Part shown: piece after piece, positions 59,111 to 61,470 of the stretch
How positions within the stretch are numbered: position 1 is the stretch's first letter
How the letters are laid out: each line of letters starts with the position of its first letter
NCBI GenBank assembly: GCA_902779055.1
Contig: CACZAD010000034.1
Coordinates: 1 to 61,470 of the forward strand
DNA: 61,470 bases
Source: Fibrobacter succinogenes
GTDB lineage: Bacteria > Fibrobacterota > Fibrobacteria > Fibrobacterales > Fibrobacteraceae
Reading direction: 5' to 3'
Notes under the pieces: model-generated
Database searches by the model: none
What the model saw: only the letters and a program-made list of their open reading frames with translations
What the model was told of the DNA's origin: nothing
Translations under genes and position numbers: made by a program

Positions 59111-60529
59111 CTAGAACTGGAAATAAAGGAACGGGTTGTAGCTCTGGGTAAAGAGCGCAAGCGTCGCCAGGATAAATATTCCGAGCGCCACCAACGACTT
59201 CTTGAACGAGACTCGCTCGCACCAGTCGTAACTGCGGAACTTCCAAAACGAGAACAGCGCCGCAAAAGCCATGAACGTAATTGTCGTCGGCGTGAAAATT
59301 TCGGCAGAAAGCACTGTGTCAAAAGCGCTTACCGGCATCAGTCCAAGCATCGCCTTCCAGACACGCCAAGCCTCGCCGATATTGTCCGCACGGAACAGCA
59401 CCCAGCCAAAGAGCACAATCACCTGTGTAATCAAGACCTGAACAAGCTTCGGAGCCTTATAATAGAAGGCATTCTTGTTATTCGCACGTTCCACAATCAT
59501 AAAGAACGCATGGTACAGGCCCCAGCAAACGAACGTCCAGTTGGCGCCATGCCAAACGCCACTTGCAAACATCACGAGGAACAAGTTCAAGTACAAACGC
59601 CTTACGCCAACGCGGTTTCCGCCAAGCGAAATGTAGAGGTAATCGCGGAACCAGCTCGTGAGGGAAATATGCCAACGCTTCCAAAAGTCCGTAATGCTCA
59701 CCGCACGGTACGGGCCGTTGAAGTTGCGCGGGAAATGGAACCCAAGCATAAGACCAAGGCCTATCGCCATATTCGAATACGCCGAGAAGTCAAAGTAAAT
59801 CTGGAACATGTAGGCGATTGCGCCCCACCATGTATTGAGGACACCCGGAGCGTCTGCAGCAAAAACGCGGTCTGCAATAATCCCCACCTGGTTCGCGAGG
59901 AAAATCTTCTCGGCAAAGCCAAAGCAGAAGAACATAATGCCACGCACAAAGTTTTCAAGCGTATGCGTACGGGTTTCAAGTTCTTCGGCCACAGTATTGT
60001 ATCGCACAATCGGACCCGCCACAAGCTGCGGAAAAAGCGCCACGTAGCAAGCGAAAGTCGCGAAGTTCTTGACCGGAGGAGCCGAGCCGCGATAAACGTC
60101 AATCGCATAACTCATCGACTGGAACGAGTAGAACGAAATGCCCACCGGCAAAAGAACGGTCATGATCGAGAACGGTTCACAGCCAAGCATCGCCGCAAAA
60201 TCGTTCACGATTTCCATGCCGAACATATAATACTTGAAGAAGCCGAGCGCACCGAGGTTCACGCCGATGGCAGTCCACAGCGCCACCTTCCGTTGCAACG
60301 AGTTCGCGTTAGGAGCGGAGATAAAACGCCCCGCCACATACACCACCAAGGTGCAGCCGAACATCAAGAAGACGAGCCACGGCTCCAGCCACCCGTAAAA
60401 GATGTAGCTGAAAATGGTGATGAAGAAGTTGAGTCCCGAATGACGAACGCCGGAACGCAACAAAACGAAATAGCCAACGAGGAACGTCGGCAAGAAATAG
60501 AAAAGGAAAATTTGGGAAGAAAAGACCAT
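59111..60529 (-). CDS. MBOAT-family O-acyltransferase (AlgI-like)
   Basis: A 472-aa integral membrane protein starting MVFSSQIFLFYFLPTFLVGY, with about 10-11 spans. MBOAT marks: FQSMSYAIDVYRG, YVALFPQLVAGPIVRY, GFHFPRNFNGPYRAVSITDF, WHISLTSWFRDYLYISLGGN, and the catalytic His region GVWHGANWTFVCWGLYHAFF. AlgI-type proteins move acetyl groups across the inner membrane to acetylate exopolysaccharide or wall glycans. Its partner (AlgX/AlgJ-like SGNH protein) is not adjacent; instead a small exported protein gene lies three bases upstream. Confidence 0.93.
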   Translation of the reverse strand: MVFSSQIFLFYFLPTFLVGYFVLLRSGVRHSGLNFFITIFSYIFYGWLEPWLVFLMFGCTLVVYVAGRFISAPNANSLQRKVALWTAIGVNLGALGFFKYYMFGMEIVNDFAAMLGCEPFSIMTVLLPVGISFYSFQSMSYAIDVYRGSAPPVKNFATFACYVALFPQLVAGPIVRYNTVAEELETRTHTLENFVRGIMFFCFGFAEKIFLANQVGIIADRVFAADAPGVLNTWWGAIAYMFQIYFDFSAYSNMAIGLGLMLGFHFPRNFNGPYRAVSITDFWKRWHISLTSWFRDYLYISLGGNRVGVRRLYLNLFLVMFASGVWHGANWTFVCWGLYHAFFMIVERANNKNAFYYKAPKLVQVLITQVIVLFGWVLFRADNIGEAWRVWKAMLGLMPVSAFDTVLSAEIFTPTTITFMAFAALFSFWKFRSYDWCERVSFKKSLVALGIFILATLALFTQSYNPFLYFQF

Positions 60530-60532
60530 TAA

Positions 60533-60934
60533 TTACTCATTCACTTCGATAGCAAGGTAACGCGGGGATTCGTCGTCAAAGTATTCATCTTCGACTGCGC
60601 CGTCCCAGTTGCCTTCGAGCGGAACGAGCTTGAGCGTATGCTTTGCCTTGGCCTTGAATTCACCCACGTTGCCCTTGGACTTGTCGGCCATCTTGTCCTT
60701 GACCTTGCCACGGGCGATTAGCGGATTGTAAACGCCAACAAGAACTTCCTTGGCGTCGAGCTTGCCCGAAACCACCTTGGAAACTTTGTACTTAAATACA
60801 TAGACATAGCTATATAAGTCATTGCTCGGCATTTTTCCCGGAATTTCGGTCAAACGCCCTTCAATGGTGATCGGGTCGGCGGCGAACACGAATGCAGCCG
60901 CAAGAATCAGCGAGAGAAAAATCTTTTTAATCAT
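60533..60934 (-). CDS. Small exported protein co-transcribed with the MBOAT gene
   Basis: A 133-aa protein with a clean signal peptide (KKIFLSLILAAAFVFAADP). The mature part (ITIEGRLTEIPGKMPSNDLY ... VVSGKLDAKEVLVGVYNPLI) is beta-rich and ends SPRYLAIEVNE. Similar small periplasmic proteins accompany MBOAT/AlgI genes in several bacteria. The MBOAT ATG follows its stop by three bases. It may assist acetyl transfer in the periplasm; no enzyme motif is seen. Confidence 0.7.
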   Translation of the reverse strand: MIKKIFLSLILAAAFVFAADPITIEGRLTEIPGKMPSNDLYSYVYVFKYKVSKVVSGKLDAKEVLVGVYNPLIARGKVKDKMADKSKGNVGEFKAKAKHTLKLVPLEGNWDGAVEDEYFDDESPRYLAIEVNE

Positions 60935-60982
60935 AATAATAAATTAGAAAATTTTAGGGGCGACGCCCATATAATAAGAGGG

Positions 60983-61031
60983 AGATTCCCGCTGAAGTTA
61001 ACCGCGGACTTCGATCCGGGCCGGGAATGAC
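60983..61031. repeat. REP-like palindrome with long centre
   Basis: GATTCCCG at the left, CGGGAATGACA at the right, and a GC-rich centre with CCGCGG. The 441-base gap 60935-61375 otherwise holds a very AT-rich stretch (61080-61300, many A and T runs) and the ilvB leader; no small gene is seen. Confidence 0.5.
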
Positions 61032-61375
61032 AATGCGAACAAGCACGGAGGATATTTGCTGAAACAAATCGGACTACGGACATATTTTTTGCATACTCAA
61101 CAAATTTTTCACATTATTTTGGATATAAAATCAATTAAACAACAAATTTCAACTCAAAAACCTTCAATTTTTACTTTACCACAATTCACCAAAGTCGAAC
61201 TTTTAACAAAAATCGTCAATTTTTACATTTTTTAGACTTTAAAAATTAAAATTTTTACCAAAAATTTCAAAAATTTTCACAAAAGTCAGGTTCTACCTCT
61301 TGCCACCCTCAAAAATTAGTCCTATATTTCAGTCCATCTAAATTTTCATCTATTCATTAAAAGACAGGATAAATT

Positions 61376-61470
61376 ATGGCAAATAAGACCTTAAGTGGTG
61401 CCGAAGTGATTATCGAATGCCTCAAGCGTGAAGGCGTTGATACAATTTTCGGCTATCCCGGTGGATCGGC
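61376..61470 (+). CDS. ilvB: Acetolactate synthase large subunit, first codons only
   Basis: The ATG at 61376 follows CAGGAT and opens a frame ([20 protein letters not shown] ending in [12 protein letters not shown]) that runs off the right edge. This is the N-terminus of thiamine-diphosphate acetolactate synthase: FGYPGGSA is the conserved start of the first ThDP-binding domain. It makes acetolactate for valine, leucine and isoleucine. TATATTTC and TAAATTTT lie 30-60 bases upstream as possible promoter elements. No attenuator peptide was recognised in the leader. Confidence 0.85.
   Translation, partial: MANKTLSGAEVIIECLKREGVDTIFGYPGGS

Overview
The window looks like a piece of a Fibrobacter chromosome (Fibrobacterota, a fibre-degrading gut bacterium). 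Signs of this are a lipoprotein with two Fib_succ_major paralogous domains (25498-26799), a secreted GH10 xylanase with a carbohydrate-binding-like N-terminus, lipoproteins with poly-serine linkers, many OmpA/porin-like outer-membrane proteins, and intergenic DNA full of short palindromic repeats. Species assignment is inference; no rRNA or tRNA gene was seen.

Layout. 1-4533 (minus): purB (cut by the window edge), a HigBA-like toxin-antitoxin pair whose toxin frame is broken, a 5'-nucleotidase lipoprotein and a nitroreductase. 4534-9379 (plus): a repeat-rich gap, metG, then a small membrane protein, a MauE/DoxX-like protein and a Wzi-like outer-membrane protein. 9413-16649 (minus): EIIA/kinase pair, a lone yejB-type permease, dapB, an ankyrin lipoprotein, and mltD behind two tiny genes. 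16714-25497: OmpA/TSP3 protein, xylanase, a YhcC-type radical SAM protein, an outer-membrane protein with a lipoprotein partner, and argH. 25498-34694 (minus): the Fib_succ_major protein, a compact six-gene operon built round a MotA/MotB-like proton-channel pair, tadA, a SPASM radical SAM protein and a small lipoprotein. 34818-47060: a lipid or polyketide-like locus with fabF, an AMP ligase, a patatin, an acyltransferase, dehydratase, ketoreductase, a fused ketosynthase/chain-length-factor protein, ACP, fabD and a carboxyltransferase. 47147-61470: CAP lipoprotein, ABC-F ATPase, DUF5662 protein, CvfB-like protein, OmpA protein, porin, smc (apparently damaged), an outer-membrane pair, an MBOAT acyltransferase with a periplasmic partner, and the first codons of ilvB.

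How the genes fit together. Housekeeping genes (purB, metG, dapB, argH, tadA, smc, ilvB) alternate with envelope genes. Two blocks are cohesive enough to be systems: the six-gene motor-like operon at 26843-32546, which has membrane, periplasmic and outer-membrane parts, and the ketosynthase locus at 34818-47060.

Non-coding structure is unusually rich. Three repeat classes recur: REP-like palindromes ending in TGACA; 7-bp-periodic arrays (eight loci); and a hairpin family with conserved flanks, variable but self-complementary arms and an invariant AA/TT centre. Several genes have a TAnnTTTG-like element 4-5 bases before the start codon, which suggests Bacteroidetes-type promoters and leaderless mRNAs.
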